Shown: one piece after another, positions 28,815-37,582 of the stretch
How the letters are laid out: each line of letters starts with the position of its first letter
Numbering within the stretch: the first letter of the stretch is position 1
NCBI GenBank assembly: GCA_903830655.1
Contig: CAIKUQ010000050.1
Coordinates: forward strand, 1 to 64,000
Source of the DNA: an uncultured Actinomycetes bacterium
GTDB taxonomy: Bacteria; Actinomycetota; Acidimicrobiia; Acidimicrobiales; RAAP-2
Direction: 5' to 3'
Length of the DNA stretch: 64,000 bases
The notes under the pieces: model-generated
Databases searched by the model: none
What the model was told of the DNA's origin: nothing
The model's input: only the letters and a program-made list of their open reading frames with translations
Made by a program: the position numbers and the translations under genes

Positions 28815-29746
28815 GCGCGCTCCCAGAATCCTGGCCCAACGGGCTCGTGAAAATCGCTTTGGGCACGAATGTACCCATTGCTGTCAATGTACAACGGCAA
28901 CTGCGGCAACGGTCGTGGGGCTGGACCAAAATTGGGTAGCGCACCGTTCGTAACGTCGAACATCGATTGGTGGCAAGGACAGACGAGCAATTGGAGTTGC
29001 TGTTCATACAGTCCCACGGGGCAACCGAGGTGAGTGCAGAGTTTGGAATACGCCACGTAGCCGTGCGGGCCCCAACTCTCGCGACCTTTTTGGGTGGTGA
29101 AGTGTTCGTTGGACAAGCGAATCAATACAGTCTGGTCCACCGCTTGTCCGTTGTCCGTGTCTTGTTTTCCCTCAGGGAATACGGTCACAATCGAACCGAC
29201 GGCGAGGTCATTCTTGTGGATACGACGGCCGGACTGGTCAACGGCGAAGGCGCCCTTGCGCCAGTCGGTGTGAAACAAGGTCCCTTTGGGCAAGGGTCCT
29301 AGTGAACGCAGCAACGGCCAGATTGAGGCCGCTCCCACGAGGGCCATCGACCCTCCGAGTAGACCGCCCAAGAACTTGCGACGTTGAATAACACCGCCGC
29401 CACGCTTAACGATGGCATCGCTCATCGCGTCACGTTCGCCTTGTGTACTCGCTAAGACGTGGCGCTCTTCTACGAATGGTCCGCGAGGCATCAGGTACTT
29501 ACCCCAGGCAATTAACCCGATGCCGAGAAAAGTCATACCGCCTCCGAAGGTGGCGCCCAACTTCCAAGCTTGGGCGTTCACGATGTAGGCCCATAAGAAT
29601 CCAACAAAGCTCAACATGGCGGCGATGAAGTTGAGCGCAATTACGCGCTCGACCACTACGGGGTTCTTGGCAGCGGGCTGCAGATGAGGGTCGCTTTCGC
29701 GAACACTCTGCAGATTTACCGGCGTGCGTGAAGTGTTCTCACTCAT
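28811..29746 (-). CDS. qcrA: Cytochrome bc1 complex Rieske iron-sulfur subunit
   Basis: Rieske motifs 'CTHLGCPVG' and 'CPCHQSMFD'; N-terminal TMs. Confidence 0.96.
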   Translation of the reverse strand: MSENTSRTPVNLQSVRESDPHLQPAAKNPVVVERVIALNFIAAMLSFVGFLWAYIVNAQAWKLGATFGGGMTFLGIGLIAWGKYLMPRGPFVEERHVLASTQGERDAMSDAIVKRGGGVIQRRKFLGGLLGGSMALVGAASIWPLLRSLGPLPKGTLFHTDWRKGAFAVDQSGRRIHKNDLAVGSIVTVFPEGKQDTDNGQAVDQTVLIRLSNEHFTTQKGRESWGPHGYVAYSKLCTHLGCPVGLYEQQLQLLVCPCHQSMFDVTNGALPNFGPAPRPLPQLPLYIDSNGYIRAQSDFHEPVGPGFWERA

Positions 29747-30642
29747 TAGTCGCGCTCTCCTACCCAGTAACCCAAGAGGGCCAAGAGACCAACGCCCAGG
29801 GCGAGTCCGATGAATCCTTCAGCCACTGGACCAAGGCCACCGAGTCCAAAACCACCAGGGTTGTTGGGGTGCTGGATCTCGGTCGTGACATATTTAACAA
29901 TGTCATTGACCTGCTTGTCCGAAAGGTTTCCAGTAAAGCGAGGCATGTTGCCAGGGCCGGTGCGAATCGCTTCGACCACCTGGAAGGCGGGGATGTTGCG
30001 CAGCGAAGGCGCGTAGGTGTTCGCCGCCAATGCATCTCCCGAGCCCTCAATGGTGTGACAGGCCGCACAGTTAAGAGCGAACAGCGCCGCACCGTCGGAT
30101 ACGTTGGCGTTCTTCAAGTGGGGGGTCGGAATCAACGGCAGGCTGGGTGAGAGTGAATCTACCCACGCCGCTACCGCTAGGGCCTGTTGGTGATTCAAAC
30201 GCGCCACGTGGCGCGCAGCCTGAACAGTGCGAGGGTTGGCGGCGGGCATACGACCCGACTCAATCCAGAAGTCCACGGTGGCTGGTCCTACGCCAATCAA
30301 GTTCGGATAGGCCCCGGCGGTGCCGTCAGCGGGGACGCCGTTGGCCTTGTCACCGTGACAGGTGGCGCAGTTCTGTAAGTAGAGGGCGCGACCGAGTTGC
30401 GCCAGGGCGGCCGAAGGAGCGTTATAGGTAATTGAGTTGTTGCCGTAACTGACAACCTGACCACTGGAATTACGAGTGACCTTTGTGGAGTTAGGCGTAC
30501 CCGCATTTTTACGGCTGGTTTGGTAATGGTTGCGCGAAACGGCGTTGGCTGGGCCTAGAAATACGAGGACGGGCCCAGCAACCAGGGCCAATAAAAACAT
30601 AAGAGCTGCCGAACGCTTCAACGCTGAGGTGTTCATTTTCAT
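29746..30642 (-). CDS. qcrC: Cytochrome bc1 complex di-haem cytochrome c subunit
   Basis: Two CxxCH motifs (CATCH, CAACH), C-terminal TM. Confidence 0.95.
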   Translation of the reverse strand: MKMNTSALKRSAALMFLLALVAGPVLVFLGPANAVSRNHYQTSRKNAGTPNSTKVTRNSSGQVVSYGNNSITYNAPSAALAQLGRALYLQNCATCHGDKANGVPADGTAGAYPNLIGVGPATVDFWIESGRMPAANPRTVQAARHVARLNHQQALAVAAWVDSLSPSLPLIPTPHLKNANVSDGAALFALNCAACHTIEGSGDALAANTYAPSLRNIPAFQVVEAIRTGPGNMPRFTGNLSDKQVNDIVKYVTTEIQHPNNPGGFGLGGLGPVAEGFIGLALGVGLLALLGYWVGERD

Positions 30643-30646
30643 CCTT

Positions 30647-31243
30647 CTATTTCAACAAGAACAAGGCCGAGTAGAGACCAATCCACACCACGTCCACGAA
30701 GTGCCAGTAGTAGGACACGCCCTGGAAGGTCGAAAGTTCGCCCGGGTCACCGGTACGTCCGCGCATACGGAACAACAAAAAGCCCATCGCCACCAACCCT
30801 AAAAACACATGCAGACCGTGAAGTCCGGTCGTAATGAAAAAGACCGAGCCATACGAGTTGGTGTACCAACGCGTGGTGAGGTGTCCCCACTCGTAGATCT
30901 GGTTAGCGGTAAAGAATGCGCCCATCACAATTGTGATGATTACCCAATTGCGGGCCTTCCCGCGCTCGCGGTGCTCAATCAGCCAGACGGCGTATTGCAT
31001 CGTGAATGAAGAGGCCACCAAGATGATCGTAAAGATGCCCGATTGAAGTACGTCGAGCTTGGTATTGACCGGTGGCCACGCGGCCAAGTGCGCGCGGATA
31101 GTAAACAATGCGGCGAAGAGACCCGAGAAAAACATCAACTCGGAACCGAGCCAAATCATCACGCCAATCGCCAACATCGGCGGTCGATCGTGGACGATCT
31201 TCTCTCGCTTCACCAGGCTATTAAGGGGGATTGCCTGAGTCAC
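30647..31243 (-). CDS. ctaE: Cytochrome c oxidase subunit III
   Basis: 'WLGSELMFFSGLFAALFTIRA', 'FFITTGLHGLHVFLGL', 'YYWHFVDVVWIGLYSALFL'. Confidence 0.95.
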   Translation of the reverse strand: MTQAIPLNSLVKREKIVHDRPPMLAIGVMIWLGSELMFFSGLFAALFTIRAHLAAWPPVNTKLDVLQSGIFTIILVASSFTMQYAVWLIEHRERGKARNWVIITIVMGAFFTANQIYEWGHLTTRWYTNSYGSVFFITTGLHGLHVFLGLVAMGFLLFRMRGRTGDPGELSTFQGVSYYWHFVDVVWIGLYSALFLLK

Positions 31244-31295
31244 ACGTCTAATTTAACAAGTATCCACGCCCTTTCGTAGAGGGCTTTGGGGAGAC

Positions 31296-33602
31296 CTACT
31301 TTTGGATGGTTTCGGGCAGCCCGGTACTCGCCACGATGGCCAAACGGCGAGTTGGTCGAGTCATGGTTACGTACAGAGTTCGCAACCCTCGGCGCGTTAC
31401 CTGGCCGGGCTTGGCGCCCCGACAGGCAATATCCATCGGATCAACGACTACGGTGCCATCAAATTCCAAACCATTCGAAGCCTCCGCGGCCAAGACCACC
31501 AAGTCGGCTCCGAGTCCCGCCCCCTCGAGCGCGGTTGGGTCAACGGCGGGCAATCCTGCCGCCACGAGCATTTCGAGCACTGAGACCACCTTGGCGGCGG
31601 GCGCGATCACTGAAACTCGACCGGGGGCGACCGCTTCAAGCTCCTCGCGCACTACCGACACGAGGACGTTCTCCAGCTCGTCGACGGGACTTTCGATGAC
31701 CCTCGGAGCAAAACCAGCTCGACGCACCGGTCGCGGTGGCTCGAGGCCATCGGCCGCAGCGCGAAGTGTCGGCGCCGCGAAGTCGAGGACCTCTTCGGGG
31801 GTGCGATAACTAACGCTGAGGTCAACGCGAACGGGATCACGACGTGGCGAAAGCATCTCCAAGACAACATCCCAACTCGCCGACGATGCTGCGGTCGTGG
31901 CTTGACCCATGTCACCAACAATGGTCATCGAGCCCGACAGATCTCGACGCTTAAGAACGCGAAGTTCCATCGGTGACAGGTCCTGGGTCTCGTCAACCAC
32001 AATGTGGCCGTAGGTCACAAACTCAGCCTCATCGAGTTCAATCTCTTGCGCGCGGTTTTGACGCTGCGCCTCGCGCAGGGCCGCCGCGCGGACATCACCC
32101 GAATAGGCGTCAAGGTCTACACCATCAAGAATGTTGTCAACCCGTCCACGACCCAGTACTTTGGGCTTCTTTCGGGGCCCGAGCAAGACGCGCGCCTCGT
32201 CAATGAGGGCCGCGTCCGCTTTCGTCCACGGAATCTCTCCCATCGATGCGCTCCGGGGTCGGTGCAAGAGAGCGAGTTCGGCCTCGCTAAAGAGATCGGC
32301 TCCCGCGGCTTTGAGCAATGCCGGAGCGCCAAAGAGATCATGCAAGAGGTCTTGGCCGGTAAGGCGTGGCCAGATGCGCTGGAGCGCCTCTTTGAATTGA
32401 GGAGTGGAACGGATGAGGTCGGCCAATTCGACTTGCGCGTTTGATTCTTCGACGTTGTCGCGAACAAAGCGGTCGTGATAGCGAGCGGCCAATCGTTGAG
32501 CAATTTCCCGGCCCACCGCTGAACGGCGTGCATTGTGTTTGCCCGGACGCTTTCTGGCTCGGTCCACAATGTCCGCGGTATCGGCGGCGCGCAGTAACAC
32601 GACCGCACGACCAACCGGTATTTCGACGTCGACCTTCAAGGCGCGCTGGCGAGTACGCAGCGCCCGCGCAATGAGTTGCACCATGCGAGCGTCTCCCTTT
32701 AATTGGGCGAGCTCTTCAGATTCCGTCGCTGAAACAGCGACGTTCGACACCAAATCGGTAATAGTCGAAAGGGTAACTCCCGATTCGCCCAAACTCGGCA
32801 AAACATTTTCGATGTAGTTCAAGAACAAGGGGTTTGGTCCTACGACCAAGACGCCTTGGCGCTCGAGGGTCGCACGGTGGGTAAACAACAAGTAGGCGGC
32901 GCGGTGGAGGGCGACGGCGGTCTTTCCGGTACCCGGGCCCCCTTGCACGAGCATGATCCCCGCGAGCGGGCTGCGAATAATTTGGTCCTGCTCACCTTGA
33001 ATGGTGGCAATGATGTCGCCCATGTGACCGGTACGGGCCCGACCCAACGCCGCCAAGAGCGCGCCCGGTCCACCCAGGGCCAGTCCACCATCGACCAGAC
33101 CCTCGTGAACCGCGGTGCCCTCGTCGCCTTCGGGGAGGTGGAGTTCACCGTGCTGGTCGGCAAAGTACTCATCTTCGACGCCCGTCACTTCACGGATTCG
33201 AATTGAGACGTGGCGGCGCATCGAAAGTCCGAGGGATTCGACCCCCGTAGCGCGGTAAAAGGCTTCCGCTACCGGCGCGCGCCAGTCGACGACCAGCGGA
33301 TTGAGTTGATCATCAGAAACCGCGAGTCGGCCAACGTGATAGTTCCCGCCCGCCTCTTCGCTGTCTTTTTGATAATCAATTCGCCCAAAGAATAACGGCT
33401 GGTCACCAATGGCTAATTGTTCAAGGCGATTAAGGGCGGTCCCCATGACGACGTCGCGTTCGACCAGGTCCCCCGCGCCTCGCATATTGGCCACCGCCGC
33501 GGAGTCACGCAAGGCCATGGCCTCTTCGCGCATGTGGCTCAGTGCAATGAGGGCAGCGTCCAAGAAGGCTTGTTCTTCGGCTATTTCGCGTTCGTGGGCC
33601 AC
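31296..33602 (-). CDS. helD: HelD-like superfamily I helicase (RNA polymerase recycling)
   Basis: N-terminal 'AHEREIAEEQAFLD' coiled coil; Walker A 'VQGGPGTGKTAVALHRAAYLL'; 'VVDETQDLSPMELRVL'; 'TIVGDMGQAT'. Confidence 0.85.
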   Translation of the reverse strand: MAHEREIAEEQAFLDAALIALSHMREEAMALRDSAAVANMRGAGDLVERDVVMGTALNRLEQLAIGDQPLFFGRIDYQKDSEEAGGNYHVGRLAVSDDQLNPLVVDWRAPVAEAFYRATGVESLGLSMRRHVSIRIREVTGVEDEYFADQHGELHLPEGDEGTAVHEGLVDGGLALGGPGALLAALGRARTGHMGDIIATIQGEQDQIIRSPLAGIMLVQGGPGTGKTAVALHRAAYLLFTHRATLERQGVLVVGPNPLFLNYIENVLPSLGESGVTLSTITDLVSNVAVSATESEELAQLKGDARMVQLIARALRTRQRALKVDVEIPVGRAVVLLRAADTADIVDRARKRPGKHNARRSAVGREIAQRLAARYHDRFVRDNVEESNAQVELADLIRSTPQFKEALQRIWPRLTGQDLLHDLFGAPALLKAAGADLFSEAELALLHRPRSASMGEIPWTKADAALIDEARVLLGPRKKPKVLGRGRVDNILDGVDLDAYSGDVRAAALREAQRQNRAQEIELDEAEFVTYGHIVVDETQDLSPMELRVLKRRDLSGSMTIVGDMGQATTAASSASWDVVLEMLSPRRDPVRVDLSVSYRTPEEVLDFAAPTLRAAADGLEPPRPVRRAGFAPRVIESPVDELENVLVSVVREELEAVAPGRVSVIAPAAKVVSVLEMLVAAGLPAVDPTALEGAGLGADLVVLAAEASNGLEFDGTVVVDPMDIACRGAKPGQVTRRGLRTLYVTMTRPTRRLAIVASTGLPETIQK

Positions 33603-33717
33603 AAACCCTCCTTTCCCTTTTGGGGAGAAAACAGTCTAGAGGAGTTGGGACCTGCTCTTACGTGGGACACGCAGGGCCGAAATAGACCTAAATTGGCTAT
33701 GTCTCGAAAGGAACGTA

Positions 33718-34752
33718 GTGAGCGACCCCGTATTTCTCCGCGCCGCCCGTGGCGAAACGGTCGAGCACCTTCCCGTCTGGTTCATGCGCCAGGCCGGACG
33801 TTCCCTGCCTGAGTACCGCGCCCTTCGAGGAACTGGTTCGATCCTCGACGCCATTACCGATCCCGCACTGAGCGCCGAAATTACTTTGCAACCCGTGCGA
33901 CGGTACGGCGTGGACGCGGCCATTCTCTTCTCGGACATCGTGACGCCCTATCACGCCATTGGTTTTGGCGTCGATGTCGAGCCCGGTCGCGGCCCCGTCG
34001 TCGCCAACCCCTTTACGGCAGCGAGCGACCTAGACCGACTTCGTGACATCACCGCCGATGACTACGCCCACGTCATGAAAACGGTCGAGCTTTCGGTCGC
34101 CGCCCTCGCGCAGAGCAATACCCCTCTGATTGGTTTTGCCGGAGCCCCATTCACCGTTGCCAGTTACCTCGTCGAGGGTGCACCAACTCGCGAATTCGCC
34201 ATCATCAAAACAATGATGCACACCAACCCCACGCTCTTTGATCAACTGATGGACCGCCTGGTCGCAATCACCATTCCCTATCTACGCGCTCAAGTAGCGC
34301 ACGGTGCACGCGCCCTGCAGCTCTTTGACTCGTGGGCTGGCTCGTTGTCGCGAGCCGAATATATTCGCTTCGCCCTACCCGCCACCCAACGAGTTCTCGA
34401 AGGAGTTAAGGACTTGAAGGTCCCCACCATCTTGTTTGGGGTGGGCACCGGCGAGCTCTTAGACCTGATGGCTCAGGCGGGCTCTTCGGTCGTGGGTATT
34501 GACTGGCACGTTGACCTGGACGTCGGTAGACGTCGCACTAACAAACCCAGTCAGGGGAACCTCGACCCCGCGCGCTGCCTCGGCGGAGAAGCACTGGCTA
34601 TTGAAGCCACTCGCGAGGTCCTCGCTAAGGCGGGCAGAGATGCCGGCCATATCTTTAATCTGGGTCATGGCGTTTTGCCATCAACCGACCCCGCGGTTTT
34701 AGAGCGAGTCGTCCAAGTAGTTCACGAAGAAGGAAAGGCGGGCGTACGATGA
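33718..34752 (+). CDS. hemE: Uroporphyrinogen decarboxylase (GTG start)
   Basis: 'PVWFMRQAGRSLPEYRALR', 'ILFSDIVTPYHAIGFGVD', 'FNLGHGVLPSTDPA'. Confidence 0.97.
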   Translation: MSDPVFLRAARGETVEHLPVWFMRQAGRSLPEYRALRGTGSILDAITDPALSAEITLQPVRRYGVDAAILFSDIVTPYHAIGFGVDVEPGRGPVVANPFTAASDLDRLRDITADDYAHVMKTVELSVAALAQSNTPLIGFAGAPFTVASYLVEGAPTREFAIIKTMMHTNPTLFDQLMDRLVAITIPYLRAQVAHGARALQLFDSWAGSLSRAEYIRFALPATQRVLEGVKDLKVPTILFGVGTGELLDLMAQAGSSVVGIDWHVDLDVGRRRTNKPSQGNLDPARCLGGEALAIEATREVLAKAGRDAGHIFNLGHGVLPSTDPAVLERVVQVVHEEGKAGVR

Positions 34753-35657
34753 AAATTGGCGTACTCGTTATGGCGTACGGAACTCCTGCTACCCCAGAAG
34801 ATGTTGAGATTTACTACACGCGTATTCGTCACGGAAACGCCCCCACCCCTGAATTATTGGCCGACTTGCAACGTCGCTACAACGCCATCGGGGGCACGAG
34901 CCCCCTGGCCGAGCGCACCGAGGCCCAGGTCACTGCCATCAGAAACGAGATCGAGCGAATCGCCCCGGGTGCCTTCGATGTTCGATTTGGCTCTAAGTAC
35001 CAGCCACCACTTCTCGAAGAGATTGCCGAGACTTTCCGCGCCGATGGGTTTAGCAAAGTTATTGGTTTAGTGCTCGCCCCGCACTCTTCGTCCATGTCCA
35101 CCACCCAGTACTTCACTCGCGCCAAGGCCGCCTTAGGTGAGGGAATTGAGTTCATCGAGATTGAGGAATGGTACGAGGCTCCGGGGTTCCTCGAACTCAT
35201 CGCTGAGCGCGTGACCGAGGCATTAGCGAAGGTGCCCGCCGAGCGTCTCGCCACCACCGAGGTTCTCTTCAGCGCCCACTCACTACCCGAGAAGATTCTC
35301 GCCAACGGAGATAACTACCCTGACCAATTACGCGACTCGGCCGAAAAGGCCGCGGCAATTGCCAAGGTGGCTACCTGGGACTTGGCCTGGCAATCAGCCG
35401 GACGCACCGCCGATCCGTGGATTGGCCCTGACATTCTCGATGTTCTGCGAAAGAAAAAAGCTAGCGGCGTCACCGATATTGTGTCCTGCCCGATTGGCTT
35501 CGTGAGTGACCACCTCGAAGTGTTATTCGACATTGACATTGAAGCCCAAGGCGTCGCCAAAGAGGTCGGCTTGAACTTGGTTCGCACCACCTCACTGAAT
35601 GCCGACGCTGCCTTTATGTCAGTTTTGGCGAAATTGGTGGTTGACACCGCCGCATGA
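34749..35657 (+). CDS. hemH: Ferrochelatase (coproporphyrin-type likely)
   Basis: 'VLVMAYGTPATPEDVEIYYTRIRHG', 'FSAHSLPEKIL', 'GFVSDHLEVLFDID'. Confidence 0.94.
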   Translation: MKIGVLVMAYGTPATPEDVEIYYTRIRHGNAPTPELLADLQRRYNAIGGTSPLAERTEAQVTAIRNEIERIAPGAFDVRFGSKYQPPLLEEIAETFRADGFSKVIGLVLAPHSSSMSTTQYFTRAKAALGEGIEFIEIEEWYEAPGFLELIAERVTEALAKVPAERLATTEVLFSAHSLPEKILANGDNYPDQLRDSAEKAAAIAKVATWDLAWQSAGRTADPWIGPDILDVLRKKKASGVTDIVSCPIGFVSDHLEVLFDIDIEAQGVAKEVGLNLVRTTSLNADAAFMSVLAKLVVDTAA

Positions 35658-37072
35658 GTAAGCCCTCGGTCGTCATCGTTGGTGGAGGTATCACGGCCCT
35701 AGCCGCGGCCTTTGAACTAAGCGGTGGTGCGGCTGGGCCCAGCGAGGATTCGCCAAGAATTGAGATCATTGAAGCTGCCGCAACCTTTGGTGGCCCCCTG
35801 CAAACCACCACCTTCGGTGATCGACTCATGGACGTGGGGCCCGATGGGTTTCTCGTCACGCGACCCGAGGTCGTTCAACTCGCCAAAGATCTCGGGCTCG
35901 AGAGTGAACTGATCCCCATTGCCGCTTCGGGCGCGAGCATCTTGCTCAAAGGCAAGCTCCACGATCTGCCCACCGGTCTCATGCTCGGCGTACCAACCGA
36001 CCGCAAACAGGTCGACGAGATGTCGGGCCTCAGCAAGAAGGCGCGCAAGGCCGCCAAAAAAGATTGGAGAAGTCCTCGCCGACTCCGAGTGGGTGACGAT
36101 ATTTCCATTGGCTCAATTCTCGCTAACAAACTCGGCGATGAGTTGGCCTACCAACTCATTGAACCAATGATTGGTGGCATTCAGGCGGGCAGAATCAATG
36201 AACTGTCGGCCAAGTCCCTCTTTCCCGCGCTCTACAACGCTGCTCGCCAAGGTGGCTCTCTCATGAAGAATCTTGCTAGCGCCATGCCCGAACAGCGTTC
36301 GAACGCTCCGGCCTTTATGTCCTTGCGTCAAGGAGTGGGGTCACTTCCCCACGTTCTGGAATCAATCTTGCGCGAAAGAAAGGTCATCCTTCGCACCAAT
36401 ACGCCCGTCACTCGTATTCGTGCGGTCGCGGCGGGAGCGTACGAGTGGGAGGTCGACACCGAGAGCACCACTACTTCCGCTAATGCCGTCATTATGGCCA
36501 CACCCGCCGGTGTCACCGGTTCGCTCACTGCGATGATTGACGAAGCACTCTCGAAACTGCAAACGGTGCGCACGGCCGCAACGGCGATGATCACCTTTGA
36601 GTTCGCCAGCGCCTCGCTCCAACTTCCCCAGCACGGTACGGGCGTCCTGGTCCCACTCCGCACGGAGTGGACCGGCCGCGGTTCTCTGCTCACCACCGCG
36701 ATTACCTTTTTAGATCGTAAGTGGACTAATTTGCAGCGTCCCGAATCAACTGTTTTGCGCATTCACGTTGGACGAAGTGATGATCAGCGTTACGCCAAGT
36801 ACTCCGACGATGAGTTAAGCGACCGAATTCTTAAAGAACTGGCCTATATCTTGGGTGAAGCGCCCACACCACTTCGCACCATTGTCTCGCGCTGGACGGC
36901 GGGACTTCCTCAATACGCCGTGGGGCACGAGCGACTGGTCTCGGAAGCTCGAGCAGTGAGCGAGCCGCTCAACCTGTTCTTGGCGGGTAATTCCTATGAC
37001 GGTGTCGGCATTCCCGCGAGTATTAATTCGGGGAGACTTACCGCCCGCCAGGTACTTCGAGCAATTTCCTAG
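35654..37072 (+). CDS. hemY: Protoporphyrinogen/coproporphyrinogen oxidase
   Basis: 'VVIVGGGITALAAAFEL', 'GPDGFLVTRPEV', 'VFIPMIGGIQAGRINELS'-type region, 'NSYDGVGIPASINSG'. Confidence 0.92.
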   Translation: MSKPSVVIVGGGITALAAAFELSGGAAGPSEDSPRIEIIEAAATFGGPLQTTTFGDRLMDVGPDGFLVTRPEVVQLAKDLGLESELIPIAASGASILLKGKLHDLPTGLMLGVPTDRKQVDEMSGLSKKARKAAKKDWRSPRRLRVGDDISIGSILANKLGDELAYQLIEPMIGGIQAGRINELSAKSLFPALYNAARQGGSLMKNLASAMPEQRSNAPAFMSLRQGVGSLPHVLESILRERKVILRTNTPVTRIRAVAAGAYEWEVDTESTTTSANAVIMATPAGVTGSLTAMIDEALSKLQTVRTAATAMITFEFASASLQLPQHGTGVLVPLRTEWTGRGSLLTTAITFLDRKWTNLQRPESTVLRIHVGRSDDQRYAKYSDDELSDRILKELAYILGEAPTPLRTIVSRWTAGLPQYAVGHERLVSEARAVSEPLNLFLAGNSYDGVGIPASINSGRLTARQVLRAIS

Positions 37073-37557
37073 AGGTAATAGCCCGAGTGGATATAGATGC
37101 AGGGCACACCCGCTTTGACGTACATCGCGTGATTTTTCGGGTCGTCGTCGACCGCTAGGCGAACTTTGTACCCATCCTCACGAAGTTGTTCGAGTACGTC
37201 CAGCTTGAAGGTATCGACGCCGATATTGTTCCCGTGTTCGCGCATCACCAAGATGTCCCAACGGAGGTTGTGCTCGTTCAGCCACGACACCGTTTTCGCT
37301 GAAACTCGGTGAGGACGCCCGGTGACCAAGATTATTTGCAACGAGCTGTCAAGTAGTTGAGCCATAACCCCCACCTCGGCGATTACCGGATCCTCGTTGA
37401 CATCCTCAAAGAAGCTGCGCCAGTCGTTGCGCGTGAGGTGATGCTGGCGCCCCGAGGCATCCGCTAAGACACCATCGATATCGAGAATTACCGCATCCCC
37501 TGGTTCAATGCCGGAGACGCGGTAGGTCCAATGTTCTCGTTTATCGTCGTTTTTCAC
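37069..37557 (-). CDS. HAD-superfamily phosphatase (polynucleotide kinase 3'-phosphatase-like)
   Basis: 'VILDIDGVLAD', 'ILVTGRPHRV', 'LAVDDDPKNHAMYVKAGV'. Confidence 0.75.
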   Translation of the reverse strand: MKNDDKREHWTYRVSGIEPGDAVILDIDGVLADASGRQHHLTRNDWRSFFEDVNEDPVIAEVGVMAQLLDSSLQIILVTGRPHRVSAKTVSWLNEHNLRWDILVMREHGNNIGVDTFKLDVLEQLREDGYKVRLAVDDDPKNHAMYVKAGVPCIYIHSGYYL

Positions 37558-37582
37558 TATCTTCTGCTGCTCTGTCTAGTCG

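Noticed and set aside
31265-31290. GCCCT...AGGGC hairpin between ctaE start and helD end as a terminator
   Set aside because: 5-bp stem without a convincing T run on the minus strand.
31296-33602. Defence-type or recombination helicase
   Set aside because: N-terminal AHEREIAEEQ coiled coil and motif set match HelD, and no nuclease or defence partner is adjacent.
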